A DNA stretch of 64,000 bases from JAWLAT01 sp041395325 (GTDB taxonomy: Bacteria > Pseudomonadota > Gammaproteobacteria > Xanthomonadales > SZUA-5), in contig JAWLAT010000024.1 in the NCBI GenBank assembly GCA_041395325.1, positions 14,518 to 78,517 on the forward strand. The letters are read 5' to 3'. This document shows positions 37,512 through 47,300 of this stretch, piece by piece. Positions within the stretch are counted from its first letter, which is position 1, and each line of letters opens with the position of its first letter. Made by a program: the position numbers and the translations under genes. The notes under the pieces were generated by a model that did no database searches, was not told the origin of the DNA, and saw nothing but the letters and a program-made list of their open reading frames with translations.

Positions 37512-37940
37512 ATGAATGCCCGGCAGCGCGACGCGTTCCTGTGGCAGTGGTCGCGCAAGCGCGCGATCGGTGCCAGAGGCGCTGCGCTGCGCGGGCTGCT
37601 GATCGGCGCCGCCGGTGGCGTGTTGTTTGCGGTGCTGTTGCAGTGGCTGACCCGTTCTGAGGGGCGCGCTGGTGTCGACGTCTGGCTGGCCGGCCTGCGG
37701 CAGTTCGGCCTGGTCATGGCTTTGGCCGTACCCGCCTTTGGCGCCCTCGGTCTGGCGCTGACCTGGCGCATCTACGCCTCGCAGGAGCGCATCTACCAGG
37801 CCTTGCTGGATCAGGGTGCAACGTTGCCGGCGGCCGCGCCCGTTCTGGGCTGGGCCGATCGCGGACCGGCGCTGGCGGTGGGGGTCACGATGGCGCTGCT
37901 GATCGGGTTGATCGTCGCGGCCTTCGTCGCCTACGGCTGA
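37512..37940 (+). CDS. Small membrane protein of unknown function
   Basis: The 142-residue, basic protein has three hydrophobic helices (LRGLLIGAAGGVLFAVLLQW, FGLVMALAVPAFGALGLALTW, LAVGVTMALLIGLIVAAFVAYG). There are no catalytic motifs. It follows the M20 gene by 9 bp and is probably co-transcribed. Confidence 0.65.
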   Translation: MNARQRDAFLWQWSRKRAIGARGAALRGLLIGAAGGVLFAVLLQWLTRSEGRAGVDVWLAGLRQFGLVMALAVPAFGALGLALTWRIYASQERIYQALLDQGATLPAAAPVLGWADRGPALAVGVTMALLIGLIVAAFVAYG

Positions 37941-38042
37941 TCAGGTCCACACCGGCAATTCCAGCCGTCGGTCAATTGTCCTGCATTTGTTCCGGCCCGA
38001 CGGGTTCCCAGCGCGGCTTGGCACGCTATGCTTCGTCTGAAC

Positions 38043-38060
38043 TTTCAGAAATTACTGAAA
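38043..38060. promoter_or_regulatory. Palindrome at the gbsR-like gene start, possible autoregulatory operator
   Basis: TTTCAG (38043-38048) and CTGAAA (38055-38060) form a perfect 6-bp inverted repeat with a 6-bp AT-only spacer, ending 12 bp before the chosen ATG. Position and symmetry fit an operator for a dimeric MarR-fold repressor; this is inferred. Confidence 0.45.
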
Positions 38061-38072
38061 TTACCGACAACG

Positions 38073-38681
38073 ATGAATCTTCCTCCGCTCAGTCAGGCCT
38101 TCGTCCTGCACTTTGGTGAGATGGGCAGCCGCTGGGGCGTCAATCGCACCGTCGGCCAGATCTATGCCGTGCTGTACATCTCCAGTCAGGCGCTCACCGC
38201 CGATGACATCGTCGAGCGCCTGGGCGTCTCGCGCAGCAACGTGTCGATGGGGCTGAAGGAGTTGCAGAGCTGGCGCCTGGTGCGACTGGAGCATCGCCCC
38301 GGCGATCGCCGCGACTATTTCAGCGCGCCGGAAGACGTCTGGCAGATCTTTCGAACGCTGGCCGAAGAGCGCCAGCGCCGCGAAGTCGACCCCACCCTGT
38401 CAATGCTCCGCGACGCACTGCTGGAAAGCGCCGGCTCGCCCGAGGACGCCTACGCGCAGGAGCGCATGCGGCGGATGCATGAGCTGATCGAGCAGATCAC
38501 CGAGTGGTTTGCCGAAGTCCGCAAGCTCTCCCCCGAGGTGCTGCAGAGCCTGATGGGCCTGGGCGCCAAGGTCGCGCGCCTGCTGGAACTGAAAGAACGA
38601 GTCCTCGGCGGCGGCCGCAAGGAGCCGCCACCGGCAATCGCCACCTCAGATACCGACCCGCCACTGGGCCCTGGGCCCTGA
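38073..38681 (+). CDS. GbsR/MarR-family transcriptional regulator
   Basis: The 202-residue protein begins MNLPPLSQAFVLHFGEMGSRWGVNRTVGQIYAVLY, characteristic of the GbsR group. A winged helix follows (LTADDIVERLGVSRSNVSMGLKELQSWRLVRLEHRPGDRRDYFSA) and a helical C-terminal domain. The frame is open from 38028, but that start would place the palindrome inside the gene. It sits immediately upstream of cydAB in the same direction and probably controls that operon. Confidence 0.85.
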   Translation: MNLPPLSQAFVLHFGEMGSRWGVNRTVGQIYAVLYISSQALTADDIVERLGVSRSNVSMGLKELQSWRLVRLEHRPGDRRDYFSAPEDVWQIFRTLAEERQRREVDPTLSMLRDALLESAGSPEDAYAQERMRRMHELIEQITEWFAEVRKLSPEVLQSLMGLGAKVARLLELKERVLGGGRKEPPPAIATSDTDPPLGPGP

Positions 38682-38696
38682 GCCCTTCCCCAAAAA

Positions 38697-38720
38697 GATC
38701 GCGAGCAAGCTCGCTCCCAC
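38697..38720. repeat. REP-like element between the regulator and cydA
   Basis: The sequence contains GCGAGCAAGCTCGCTCCCAC with a GCGAGC/GCTCGC hairpin, matching a palindromic repeat common in Pseudomonas and Xanthomonadales intergenic DNA. No U tract is present. Confidence 0.55.
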
Positions 38721-38788
38721 CGATCCCCGACCCACTTCGCCGCATTCCTGACCCCTCGGCCCTGCCCCCTCAGCCCTAGAACCCTGCC

Positions 38789-40147
38789 ATGACCCTCGAC
38801 CCCATCGTGCTGGCCCGAATCCAGTTCGCCGCCAACATCAGCTTCCACATCCTCTTTCCGACGATCACGATCGCCCTCGGTTGGCTGCTGCTGTACTTCA
38901 AGCTGCGCTGGCGCCGCAGTGGCAATCCGGCCTGGCAGGCGGCCTATCGGACCTGGGTCAAGGTCTTCGCCCTGAGCTTTGCCCTGGGTGTGGTCAGCGG
39001 CATCACGATGAGCTTCCAGTTCGGTACCAACTGGCCGGGTTTCATGGAGCGGGTGGGCAACATCGCCGGGCCGCTGCTGGGCTATGAGGTGCTCACCGCC
39101 TTTTTCCTCGAGGCGGCCTTCCTCGGCATCATGCTCTACGGCCAGGGCCGCGTGTCCGATCGCGTGCATACGCTGGCCACCTGGCTGGTGGCGATCGGCA
39201 CGACGCTGTCGGCGTTCTGGATCCTGGCGCTGAATTCCTGGATGCAGACGCCACAGGGCTTCGAAATGATCGACGGTCAGGCGCATGCCACCGATTGGGC
39301 CGCCATCGTCTTCAATCCCTCCTTCCCCTATCGCCTGATCCACATGCTGCTGGCCTCCGGATTGACCGTGGCCTTCCTGATGGCCGGGCTGTCGGCCTGG
39401 CGCCGCCTGCGTGGTGATCGCGGCGAGGAAACCCGGCTGACGCTGCGCACCGGCGTGCTGACCGCGGCCGTGCTGATCCCGCTGCAGATCCTCGCCGGTG
39501 ACCTGCATGGCCTGAACACGCTCGAACATCAGCCGGCCAAGATCGCGGCGATGGAGGGCATCTGGGACACCGAGCAAGGCGCCGCCCTGCGCCTGTTCGC
39601 GGTGCCGGACGAAACCGCTCGGACCAATCATCTGGAACTGGAGATTCCGCGGCTGGCCAGCCTGATCCTGGTTCACGATGCCGATGGTGTGGTGCGGGGT
39701 TTGAATGACTTCGAGCACCACCCGCCCGTCGCGCCGCTGTTCTACGGCTTCCGCCTGATGGTAGGCCTGGGCGTGCTGATGCTGCTCGTCAGCTGGCTGG
39801 GCAGCTGGCAGCTGTGGCGCCGCGGCGAGCCGGCCACCTGGCTGCAACGGGTGCTGGTGTGGATGACTTTCTCCGGCTGGGCCGCCACGCTGGCGGGCTG
39901 GTACGTCACCGAAATCGGCCGACAGCCCTGGCTGGTCTACGGTGTGCTCAGTACCGCCGATGCCGCCTCCAGCGTGCCGGCACCGATGATCGGTCTGACC
40001 CTGACGCTCTATCTGCTGGTTTACGTCGGCCTGCTGCTGGCCTACATCAGTGTGCTGTTTTACATGATGCGGCATCCCGCGGCGCCCGCCCCCGAAGCGA
40101 AGGTCGCGGGACCATTGGCCGCCACCGTGACCTCGGAGGCCCGCTGA
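38789..40147 (+). CDS. cydA: Cytochrome bd-type ubiquinol oxidase subunit I (CioA type)
   Basis: The 452-residue protein has about nine membrane helices. Haem ligands are recognisable: His20 (ISFHILFP), a second His in RLIHMLL and the Met in FRLMVGLG. The quinol-binding motif GRQPW is present. The Q loop is short and lacks the long insert of E. coli CydA, which places it in the cyanide-insensitive CioA group. It reduces O2 to water with quinol in the inner membrane. It overlaps cydB by one base (TGATG). Confidence 0.94.
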   Translation: MTLDPIVLARIQFAANISFHILFPTITIALGWLLLYFKLRWRRSGNPAWQAAYRTWVKVFALSFALGVVSGITMSFQFGTNWPGFMERVGNIAGPLLGYEVLTAFFLEAAFLGIMLYGQGRVSDRVHTLATWLVAIGTTLSAFWILALNSWMQTPQGFEMIDGQAHATDWAAIVFNPSFPYRLIHMLLASGLTVAFLMAGLSAWRRLRGDRGEETRLTLRTGVLTAAVLIPLQILAGDLHGLNTLEHQPAKIAAMEGIWDTEQGAALRLFAVPDETARTNHLELEIPRLASLILVHDADGVVRGLNDFEHHPPVAPLFYGFRLMVGLGVLMLLVSWLGSWQLWRRGEPATWLQRVLVWMTFSGWAATLAGWYVTEIGRQPWLVYGVLSTADAASSVPAPMIGLTLTLYLLVYVGLLLAYISVLFYMMRHPAAPAPEAKVAGPLAATVTSEAR

Positions 40148-41139
40148 TGAGCGCCTATCTGCCGGAGATTTTCCTCGCCCTGCTCGGCGTGGCGATGCTG
40201 CTCTACGTGATCCTGGACGGTTTCGATCTGGGCGTGGGCATCCTGCTGCGTGCTGCCGAGGACGGCCAGAAGGACCTGATGATCGCCTCGATCGGGCCGT
40301 TCTGGGACGCCAATGAGACTTGGCTGGTCCTCGGCGTGGGCATCCTGCTGATTGCCTTCCCGGCCGCGCACGGCGTGATCCTCAGCTCGCTCTATCTGCC
40401 GGTGACGCTGATGTTGATCGGCCTGATCCTGCGTGGCGTCGCCTTCGACTTTCGGGTCAAGGCGCGGGCAGCGCACAAGCGCCGCTGGGACTTCGCCTTC
40501 TTCGCCGGCTCGGTGCTCGCCGCGGGCTCGCAGGGCTTCATGTTGGGCGCCTACATCCTCGGCTTCGAGTGGAGCGTGGCGAACTTCGCCTTTGCCAGCT
40601 TCATCGGTGTCTGTCTGCTGGCTGGCTATGCGCTGCTCGGCGCCAGCTGGCTGCTGATGAAGGTCGAAGGTGAGTTGCAGCAGCAGGCCGCGCGCTGGGG
40701 CTGGTGGGCGCTGTGGCTCACTGGCGTCGGCATCGCCGCGGTGTCGATCGCCACCCCGCTGGTCAGCGCGCGCATCTTCGACAAATGGTTCAGCCTGCCG
40801 GCCTTCATCGCGCTGCTGCCCATTCCGCTGATGACCGCCGTGCTGTTCTTCATCGCCGCCCGCTCGCTGAACCGTTTGCGCCGCGGCATTCTGAGCAGCC
40901 CTTGGCAACCCTTCGCCTGCGCCGTCGGGATGTTCACGCTGGCCTTCCTGGGCCTGGCCTACAGCCTGTTCCCCTATCTGGTGGTCGATCGGATCACCAT
41001 CCATCAGGCCGCCGCCGCGCCGGGCTCGCTGCTGATCATCCTGGTCGGCGTGATCATCACGCTGCCGGCCATCCTGGCCTACAGCGCCTTCACCTATCGG
41101 GTGTTCTGGGGCCGGGCGACCGCGTTGCGCTACGAGTAG
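40147..41139 (+). CDS. cydB: Cytochrome bd-type ubiquinol oxidase subunit II (CioB type)
   Basis: The 330-residue protein has eight to nine membrane helices. It has the conserved N-terminus LYVILDGFDLGVGILL, then FWDANETWLV and RGVAFDFR. It pairs with the CydA subunit. The ATG overlaps the cydA stop. I see no CydX-like small ORF afterwards: the stop lies inside the 3' end of the convergent oxidoreductase gene (10-bp overlap). Confidence 0.94.
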   Translation: MSAYLPEIFLALLGVAMLLYVILDGFDLGVGILLRAAEDGQKDLMIASIGPFWDANETWLVLGVGILLIAFPAAHGVILSSLYLPVTLMLIGLILRGVAFDFRVKARAAHKRRWDFAFFAGSVLAAGSQGFMLGAYILGFEWSVANFAFASFIGVCLLAGYALLGASWLLMKVEGELQQQAARWGWWALWLTGVGIAAVSIATPLVSARIFDKWFSLPAFIALLPIPLMTAVLFFIAARSLNRLRRGILSSPWQPFACAVGMFTLAFLGLAYSLFPYLVVDRITIHQAAAAPGSLLIILVGVIITLPAILAYSAFTYRVFWGRATALRYE

Positions 41140-42155
41140 TCATCGCCCCCAAAGCCGGCCAGCACCAGCTTGCCGCGGGTGCGATGGCTCTCGATCAGCG
41201 CATGGGCCTGGCGCAGATTGGCGGCGTTGATCTGCCCCAGATGCTGGCCCAGCGTGGTGCGCAGCTGGCCGGCATCGATCAACGCGGCAACCCGCGTCAG
41301 CAGGTCGTGCTGCCGCTGCATGTCGCTGGTCTGATAGAGCGACCGGGTGAACATCAGCTCCCAGTGCAGTGACAGCGATTTGCGCTTGAGCGGCACCGCA
41401 TCCAGTGAGGCCGGATCATCGATGACCGCCAGCTGTCCCTGCGGTGCGAGCGCTTCGACCAACTGCTCGTAGTGATCGGCCGTGTGGGTGAGGCTGGCCA
41501 CATGGCGCACCTGCGGCAGGCCCAGCGACTCGAGTTGCGGCAACAACGGCTGCCGGTGATCGATGCAGTGGTGGGCGCCGAGCTCCCGCACCCAGGATTG
41601 GGTTTCCGGCCGCGACGCCGTACCGATGACCGTCAGTCCGGTCAGCTGGCGGGCCAGCTGGGTCAGCAGCGAGCCAACGCCACCGGCGGCACCGACAATC
41701 AGCAGCGCATCACCCTGACCGCCGCCTTCGGGCACCCGCAACCGGTCAAACAGCAGTTCCCAGGCGGTGATCGCCGTCAGCGGCAGCGCCGCGGCCTCGG
41801 CCGCCGTCAGTGAACGGGGCGGCCGTGCGGCGATCCGCTCGTCGACCAGCACCCACTCGGCATTGCTACCTGGTCGGTCGATGGCGCCGGCGAAGTACAC
41901 CGACTCACGCGGGGTGAACAGGCTGACCTCAGCGCCGACCTCATCGACGGTCCCCACGGCATCCCAGCCCAGGATGCGGGGACCCTCAGTGGCGGCCCGG
42001 GCGCGGATCTTGGTGTCGACCGGATTGACCGAGATCGCCTGCACGCGGACCAGCAAGTCGCGCGGTCCCGGCGTCGGCTTGGGCAGTTCGGTCAGATAGA
42101 GCGAACGCGGATCGCTCAACGGCAATCCGGGCTGGTCGTAGACGATGGCCTTCAT
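41130..42155 (-). CDS. Zinc-type alcohol dehydrogenase-like (MDR family) oxidoreductase
   Basis: The 341-residue protein starts MKAIVYDQPGLPLSDP and belongs to the medium-chain dehydrogenase family. It has an N-terminal GroES-like fold and a Rossmann motif LLIVGAAGGVGSLLTQLARQL near residue 155. Zinc-ligand Cys residues are absent, so it is the zinc-independent quinone-oxidoreductase-like subgroup (ZADH/YhdH-type). The start at 42155 fits the family; a frame extends to 42230. It is divergent from a LysR gene, which may regulate it. Confidence 0.88.
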   Translation of the reverse strand: MKAIVYDQPGLPLSDPRSLYLTELPKPTPGPRDLLVRVQAISVNPVDTKIRARAATEGPRILGWDAVGTVDEVGAEVSLFTPRESVYFAGAIDRPGSNAEWVLVDERIAARPPRSLTAAEAAALPLTAITAWELLFDRLRVPEGGGQGDALLIVGAAGGVGSLLTQLARQLTGLTVIGTASRPETQSWVRELGAHHCIDHRQPLLPQLESLGLPQVRHVASLTHTADHYEQLVEALAPQGQLAVIDDPASLDAVPLKRKSLSLHWELMFTRSLYQTSDMQRQHDLLTRVAALIDAGQLRTTLGQHLGQINAANLRQAHALIESHRTRGKLVLAGFGGDDYS

Positions 42156-42256
42156 CGCGGGTGTTCCAGAGCAGGAGGTAGGCTCATTTTCCTCGCGACA
42201 TTCATGCCGAAAAAGCGCGAAAATGCGCAAGGATTTTCACCAATTTCGTATAAATC

Positions 42257-43228
42257 ATGCGACTGGAAGACCTGCGCCTGTTCGTCCGCAGTGCCGCGCT
42301 CGGCAGCTTCTCTGCTGCGGCAAGAGAGTGTGGTCTGCTGCCGGGACAAGTGAGCACGGCTATACGTCGGCTCGAACGGGCACTCTCGGTTCGACTGTTC
42401 GCCCGCTCCACTCGCAGTCTCAGATTGACGATCGAAGGCGAGCAGTATCTTCCCTGTGCACACCAGGCACTGCTGAACCTGCAGGAAGGTCTGGACCGCC
42501 TGGGCGCCGAACCCGGGCAGTTGCGAGGCACGCTGCAACTGTCGGCACCGTCCGACCTGGGCCGCAGTCTGCTCGTCCCCTGGCTGACCGAGTTTCGGCA
42601 GATCCATCCGCAACTTGAGTTGCGACTGCATTTGTCCGATCTGGTTGCCGACGTTTTTCGCGATCCCGTCGACGTGGCCATTCGCTACGGTCGCTTGCCC
42701 GACGCCAGCTATCTGGCCATGCCGTTGTTGCCAGGCCACCGCCGCGTGCTGGTGGCTTCACCCGACTACCTCCGTCGACGCGGGCCTGTGCGCGAACTGA
42801 CGGACTTGAGCCAGCATGATTGCCTCTGCTTTACGCTCGGTGGTCGGGTGCACGACCTGTGGCATTTTCCCGATGGCACCGGCACCAAAGCCGTCGCCGT
42901 GCAGGGACCGCTGGTCAGCAATGACGCGGAAGTGGTTCGCCGCTGGGCAGTTGCGGGTCAGGGCATCACCTACCGCGCCTGGCTCGACGTTTGTAGTGAC
43001 GTACGCGCCGGCCGCCTGCTTCAGTTGCTGCCCGAACAACCCGGTGAGTTGATGCCACTGCATCTGGTGTACCCGCACCGCGAACACCATCTGCCCGTGA
43101 TCGCCCCACTGCACGCATTTTTGGCAGAGCGTTGCCAACGTCACGCAGCCGGGCCAGCTGCCACCACCGCGGTGAGCAAGGGCGGCACAGTCAGGTCACC
43201 GCGGTTTCTCGGGCCGATCGAGCGCTGA
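42257..43228 (+). CDS. LysR family transcriptional regulator
   Basis: The 323-residue protein has the LysR winged-helix N-terminus (MRLEDLRLFVRSAALGSFSAAARECGLLPGQVSTAIRRLE) and a periplasmic-binding-like effector domain (LRGTLQLSAPSDLGRSLLVPWLTEF onward). The 101-bp gap to the divergent oxidoreductase gene should contain its operator. The inducer is unknown. Confidence 0.92.
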   Translation: MRLEDLRLFVRSAALGSFSAAARECGLLPGQVSTAIRRLERALSVRLFARSTRSLRLTIEGEQYLPCAHQALLNLQEGLDRLGAEPGQLRGTLQLSAPSDLGRSLLVPWLTEFRQIHPQLELRLHLSDLVADVFRDPVDVAIRYGRLPDASYLAMPLLPGHRRVLVASPDYLRRRGPVRELTDLSQHDCLCFTLGGRVHDLWHFPDGTGTKAVAVQGPLVSNDAEVVRRWAVAGQGITYRAWLDVCSDVRAGRLLQLLPEQPGELMPLHLVYPHREHHLPVIAPLHAFLAERCQRHAAGPAATTAVSKGGTVRSPRFLGPIER

Positions 43229-43348
43229 GATCCCCGCTCAGGGGTGAATCGCGCAACCAGATGTTGCGTGTCCCTGCCCCACCCGGTTGGTCCGGAGGCA
43301 GGCATCTGCGACCATGCGCAGGGTAGTTTGTGGGTCGTGGAGCCGTAC

Positions 43349-44386
43349 ATGGTCGGGCACTTCATCCCTGCGGCGTCGGCGCACCGACGTCTGGGCCACT
43401 GGATCGGCGCAGTGCTCTGTCTGTGGGCAGCGTTGGCGCTGGCAACGGCCGAGGGTGCGGCGGTGGATCGGGCGCGTCAGGCCAGAGCCGCGCTGGCCCA
43501 GGCCAAGTCGGCGCCGGACCAGGCCGAGCCAGTGCTGATGGGCCTGCTGCTGCGGGTTCAGCAGGCGCCGCCCGATCTGCTTGACCGGCCCTGGCTGGAG
43601 ATGGTGGCCGCCTACCAGCCGCAGCTGCGCAAACCGCACGACCATTCATCGCAGTATCAGGTGGCCCTTTATCCGGTCGACGTGCTCGCCAAGGGCCAGC
43701 TGAATCGCCTGACCCGCGAGGCACAACGCCAGGAGGCGGTCTCGCTGCTCGGTCGACCCGACCGTTTCGTCAAGGCGGTCCGGGCCCAGACTGAGCCGAA
43801 ACCGGGGTATTTCGACGCCATCGAAGAGGCCAGCGACGAGCAATGCGACGCACTGCTCGATGAGATCCACACCTCACCGCTGGACCAGGGTCTGGCCGAC
43901 CTATTGGGCGAACTGGCCATGCGTCGCGAGGACGATACCAGCCTGGTTCGCGCCATCTCGATGGCCGATCCAGTGCGCGCGGCGCATTGGTTGGCGCAGT
44001 TGCAGCACGGTGCGGCCACCTCCTATGAGCGTGCGGTCAAGGCGGCCAACAAGCGTGCCGATCTGCAACCACAGGTGGCGGCGCTGGCGGCTTCCGAAGC
44101 CAAGGCCGGCGAAGGTGTGGACCGGGCGACGCTGCTCAAGCAACTCGCAGACCCCATCCAAGGTGCCGCAGCGATCCTGCCGCTGGCTCGCGGCCTGGAC
44201 AGCGCCGGACTCGATCAGGTGCGGTCGCTGTTGCTGCAGACTGAGGACCCGTTGCTGCGCCGCCGTCTGCTGCTGGTGCTGCAATCGGCGCCACCGGCGC
44301 TGGCGACCGAGATCGCCGAACTCACGCGCAATCCCGAACTGCTGATGCGTCTGGATCAGGAGACGCGGGCATGGCTGCTGCGCTGA
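43349..44386 (+). CDS. Exported protein of unknown function
   Basis: The 345-residue protein has a signal peptide (HWIGAVLCLWAALALATAEGAA). I chose the ATG at 43349 because GGAG lies 7 nt before it and the signal peptide then has normal length. The mature part is helical and Ala/Leu-rich, without known motifs. It overlaps the M14 peptidase gene by 16 bp, so both are translationally coupled; it could be a partner of that peptidase. Confidence 0.7.
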   Translation: MVGHFIPAASAHRRLGHWIGAVLCLWAALALATAEGAAVDRARQARAALAQAKSAPDQAEPVLMGLLLRVQQAPPDLLDRPWLEMVAAYQPQLRKPHDHSSQYQVALYPVDVLAKGQLNRLTREAQRQEAVSLLGRPDRFVKAVRAQTEPKPGYFDAIEEASDEQCDALLDEIHTSPLDQGLADLLGELAMRREDDTSLVRAISMADPVRAAHWLAQLQHGAATSYERAVKAANKRADLQPQVAALAASEAKAGEGVDRATLLKQLADPIQGAAAILPLARGLDSAGLDQVRSLLLQTEDPLLRRRLLLVLQSAPPALATEIAELTRNPELLMRLDQETRAWLLR

Positions 44387-47300
44387 TCCGACCGCTGCTG
44401 CTGGGCTGTCTCGCCGCCATGGGCAGCGGCGCCGACGCCCAGCAACTGAAGACCTTCGTGCAGACCGGGTCCGGCGCCGATCGGATCGCCCTGGGATTCC
44501 CGGTGCCGGTGCCGCAGGACACGCCGCTGCCCTTCGACGGTTTTCGCAGCTACGCCGGTTTGCATACCCGCGCGCAGGATCTGCTGCTGATTTCTCCGCG
44601 TCTGAGCGGAGCAGTCAGCGGGCAGACGCACGAAGGTCGCGACATCTGGGTTTACCGGGTTGGCGACGCCGATCGGGTGGGCGCGGAGGGTCGCCCTGAG
44701 CCGGCCGTGATGATCAACGGCGGCATTCACGCGCGCGAATGGCAAAGCCCGGAGGTTGTCACCGGATTGCTGGAGTCGCTGGTGGAGAGTGTGGATCCGG
44801 TCGGTATGGATCGGTTCCTGCTCGATGAGGTCAATCTGGTCGTGGTACCGGTGCTGAACATCGACGGCTTCCTGATGACCCAGTCAGAGCCGGCGCGCAT
44901 CTATGAGGGCCAGGACACCACCGACCCCACCTGGCCGCGCGACGGTCGCATGCGGCGCAAGAATCACCGCAACACCGACGGGATTTTCAGCACCAGCGCT
45001 GACCATCGTGGCGGCGTGGATCTGAATCGCAACAACCTGCCCTACTGGGCCACCAGCACCCAATCGACCAGCCTGGAAGCGTCGCTGATTCATCACGGTC
45101 CCTCGCCGGCCAGCGAACCGGAGATCCAGGCTCTGCAGCAGGCGGCCCTGCAGGGCCCCAGCAACGAACTGCGTGTCTACATCGACGCGCATTCGCACAG
45201 CCAGGTGCTCTTTACCATCCGCACCGAGAATGGGCGCCGCAACAGCATCATGGCGGCACTGGCCAGTGATTTCGCTAGCCACCATCGAGCCATCTCGATC
45301 AGTGCGGCCAGCCCCAACGGCCGCTTGTATCTGGATCGGCCCGACCAGGCGGGCTTTGGCATCGGCCAGACGGCAGAGTATTTCGGCAATCTGCTGCAGA
45401 TCCCCAGCTGGACGCTGGAGATCGAACCCGGCGTCAACGGCGCGGTCGAGTACGGCAGTTTCGGCTATCACCACGACGGCTTCATTCTGCCGGAGAGCCA
45501 GATCCGGCGCGTGCGTGAGCAGCTGTCCGAATCGCACCGCGTGGTGCTCTATCACGCCGCCGGACCCGCCAGCGTGGCGCAGCTGGAGGTCCGCAGCGTC
45601 GACCAGACGCTTCTGCAGCGCAGTCGCTGGCAGGCGGTGTCGCCGCAGCGCCGGCAGCTGCAGAACGAGGGCAACGGCGGTCTGCGGCCCGGGCAGCGTC
45701 ATCAGCTCTGGCTGGCCTTCGATCGGCCCATGCGTCAGCGCATCGGCGGCGTCGCCCAGGTCTTGCCGGGACAACAAACCGGCCGGCTGATGCCGACTTT
45801 GAATCTGCTCTCAGGCGAGCGCAGTCTGGCCATCGACATGACTCAGGCACGCTGGCTGGGCTCACCGGACGCCGACGGGCGCAGCTTCTACCGCTATCGC
45901 GAAGATGCGTTGGTGGTGGACTTCGAACTGCCGGCGGATTTCCCGACAGGTTCGGCGACCCTGGAGGTTGATGCCTACGACCTGATCGGTCGCCGGCTGG
46001 ACACACAGCCCGCCACGCCGGTGGGCTGGGCCGATGGGCATTGGACCGGTTACGAAAGTGCCTCGGGAACCGAGAGTGATTTTGGTGGCATCGACCGCAA
46101 TCTGAGCCTGTGGGTCGATGCGGGTGAACAGATCATCCTCAAGCAACAACCGCCTGCATTGAGCGAAGGCGGCAGCATCGCGCTGGAGTTCGAACGCCAG
46201 GGCAGCGGCCAGGGGGCAGCCACACTGGACCTCGGTCTGGACTCGGATCGCAGTGTCCAGCTCAGTCAGACGCAACTGCAGTGGGGCGATGGTGATACTG
46301 GTGCGCAATCTTTGCTCATCAGCCTGCCCGACAATCTGCTGGTGGATGACGAAGGCGAACTGCTGTTGTCGCTGCAATCTTCGCTACCACTGGCGGTTGA
46401 GCAGGTCCGCATTCGGCTGCTCGACAATGACAGCCCATCGCTGCGTCGGGGCATCGTGGGCGAAGCGGCCAGCGAGACTGACCCGTCGATTCGTGCTCAG
46501 CGACTCGGAGAACTGCTGGTCGGCGCCGCCAATCTGGGTACTGCCGTTGAACTGCAGCTGGCCAGCGGCGAGGTTCGCTTTGCTGATACCAGCCCTGGGG
46601 CACCACTGCACGAATCCCTCGTTCCGATTGCCGGCGATGTGCGGATTCGCGGTGCACAAACGATTGTGGCACTCGGTCAGCGCCGCTTGGCCAGTGTCGC
46701 CAATGGCGCCAGCCTTAGCCTGGAAGGCCTGGTACTCAGCAGTGGGCACGGCGGTGCAGACGCGGTACTGATCAACGATGGCACGCTGAAGCTGAGCGAC
46801 TGCCAGTTCCGAGCCTTCGGCAGTACAGCCATCCGCAATGCCGGAGCGTTGCTACTGCAGCGCTGTGGATCCGTCGATCTGGGCCAGCCACTGGTGCAGC
46901 AGAACGCTGGCAGCAGCAACCTGGCCAACGTGACCCTGGCTGGCTCGGCGCCGACGCTCTGGCAACAGACCGGAGGCGAGGCTGAATGGACCCATGTCTC
47001 GCTGTCCAGCAGTGCCGCCGAGCCCGTTGAGGTGGCTGCTGGCGCCCTGCTGCAACTGCGCGATTCGCTGTTGTCGCTGGACGGACCGGGCTCGTCCGAT
47101 CCCTGCTCCGGCTTCTACACGTCGTTGGGCGGCAATGTGCTCGGCGGTCCGGCCTGCACCGCGGGCAATGGGGTCGACTTGCGACTCAGCCAGGCCGTGG
47201 TCGCCAGCGTCGACGGCGACCACGCCACGCTGCTCCCGATCGAGCAGGTAGCGAGCGACATGCGCAGCTGTCCACAGCGTGATCAGTTGGGCGTGGCACG

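Noticed and set aside
38016..38032. TTGGCACGCTATGC before the gbsR-like gene looked like a sigma-54 promoter.
   Set aside because: Only 8 nt separate GG and GC instead of 10, so -24/-12 spacing is wrong.
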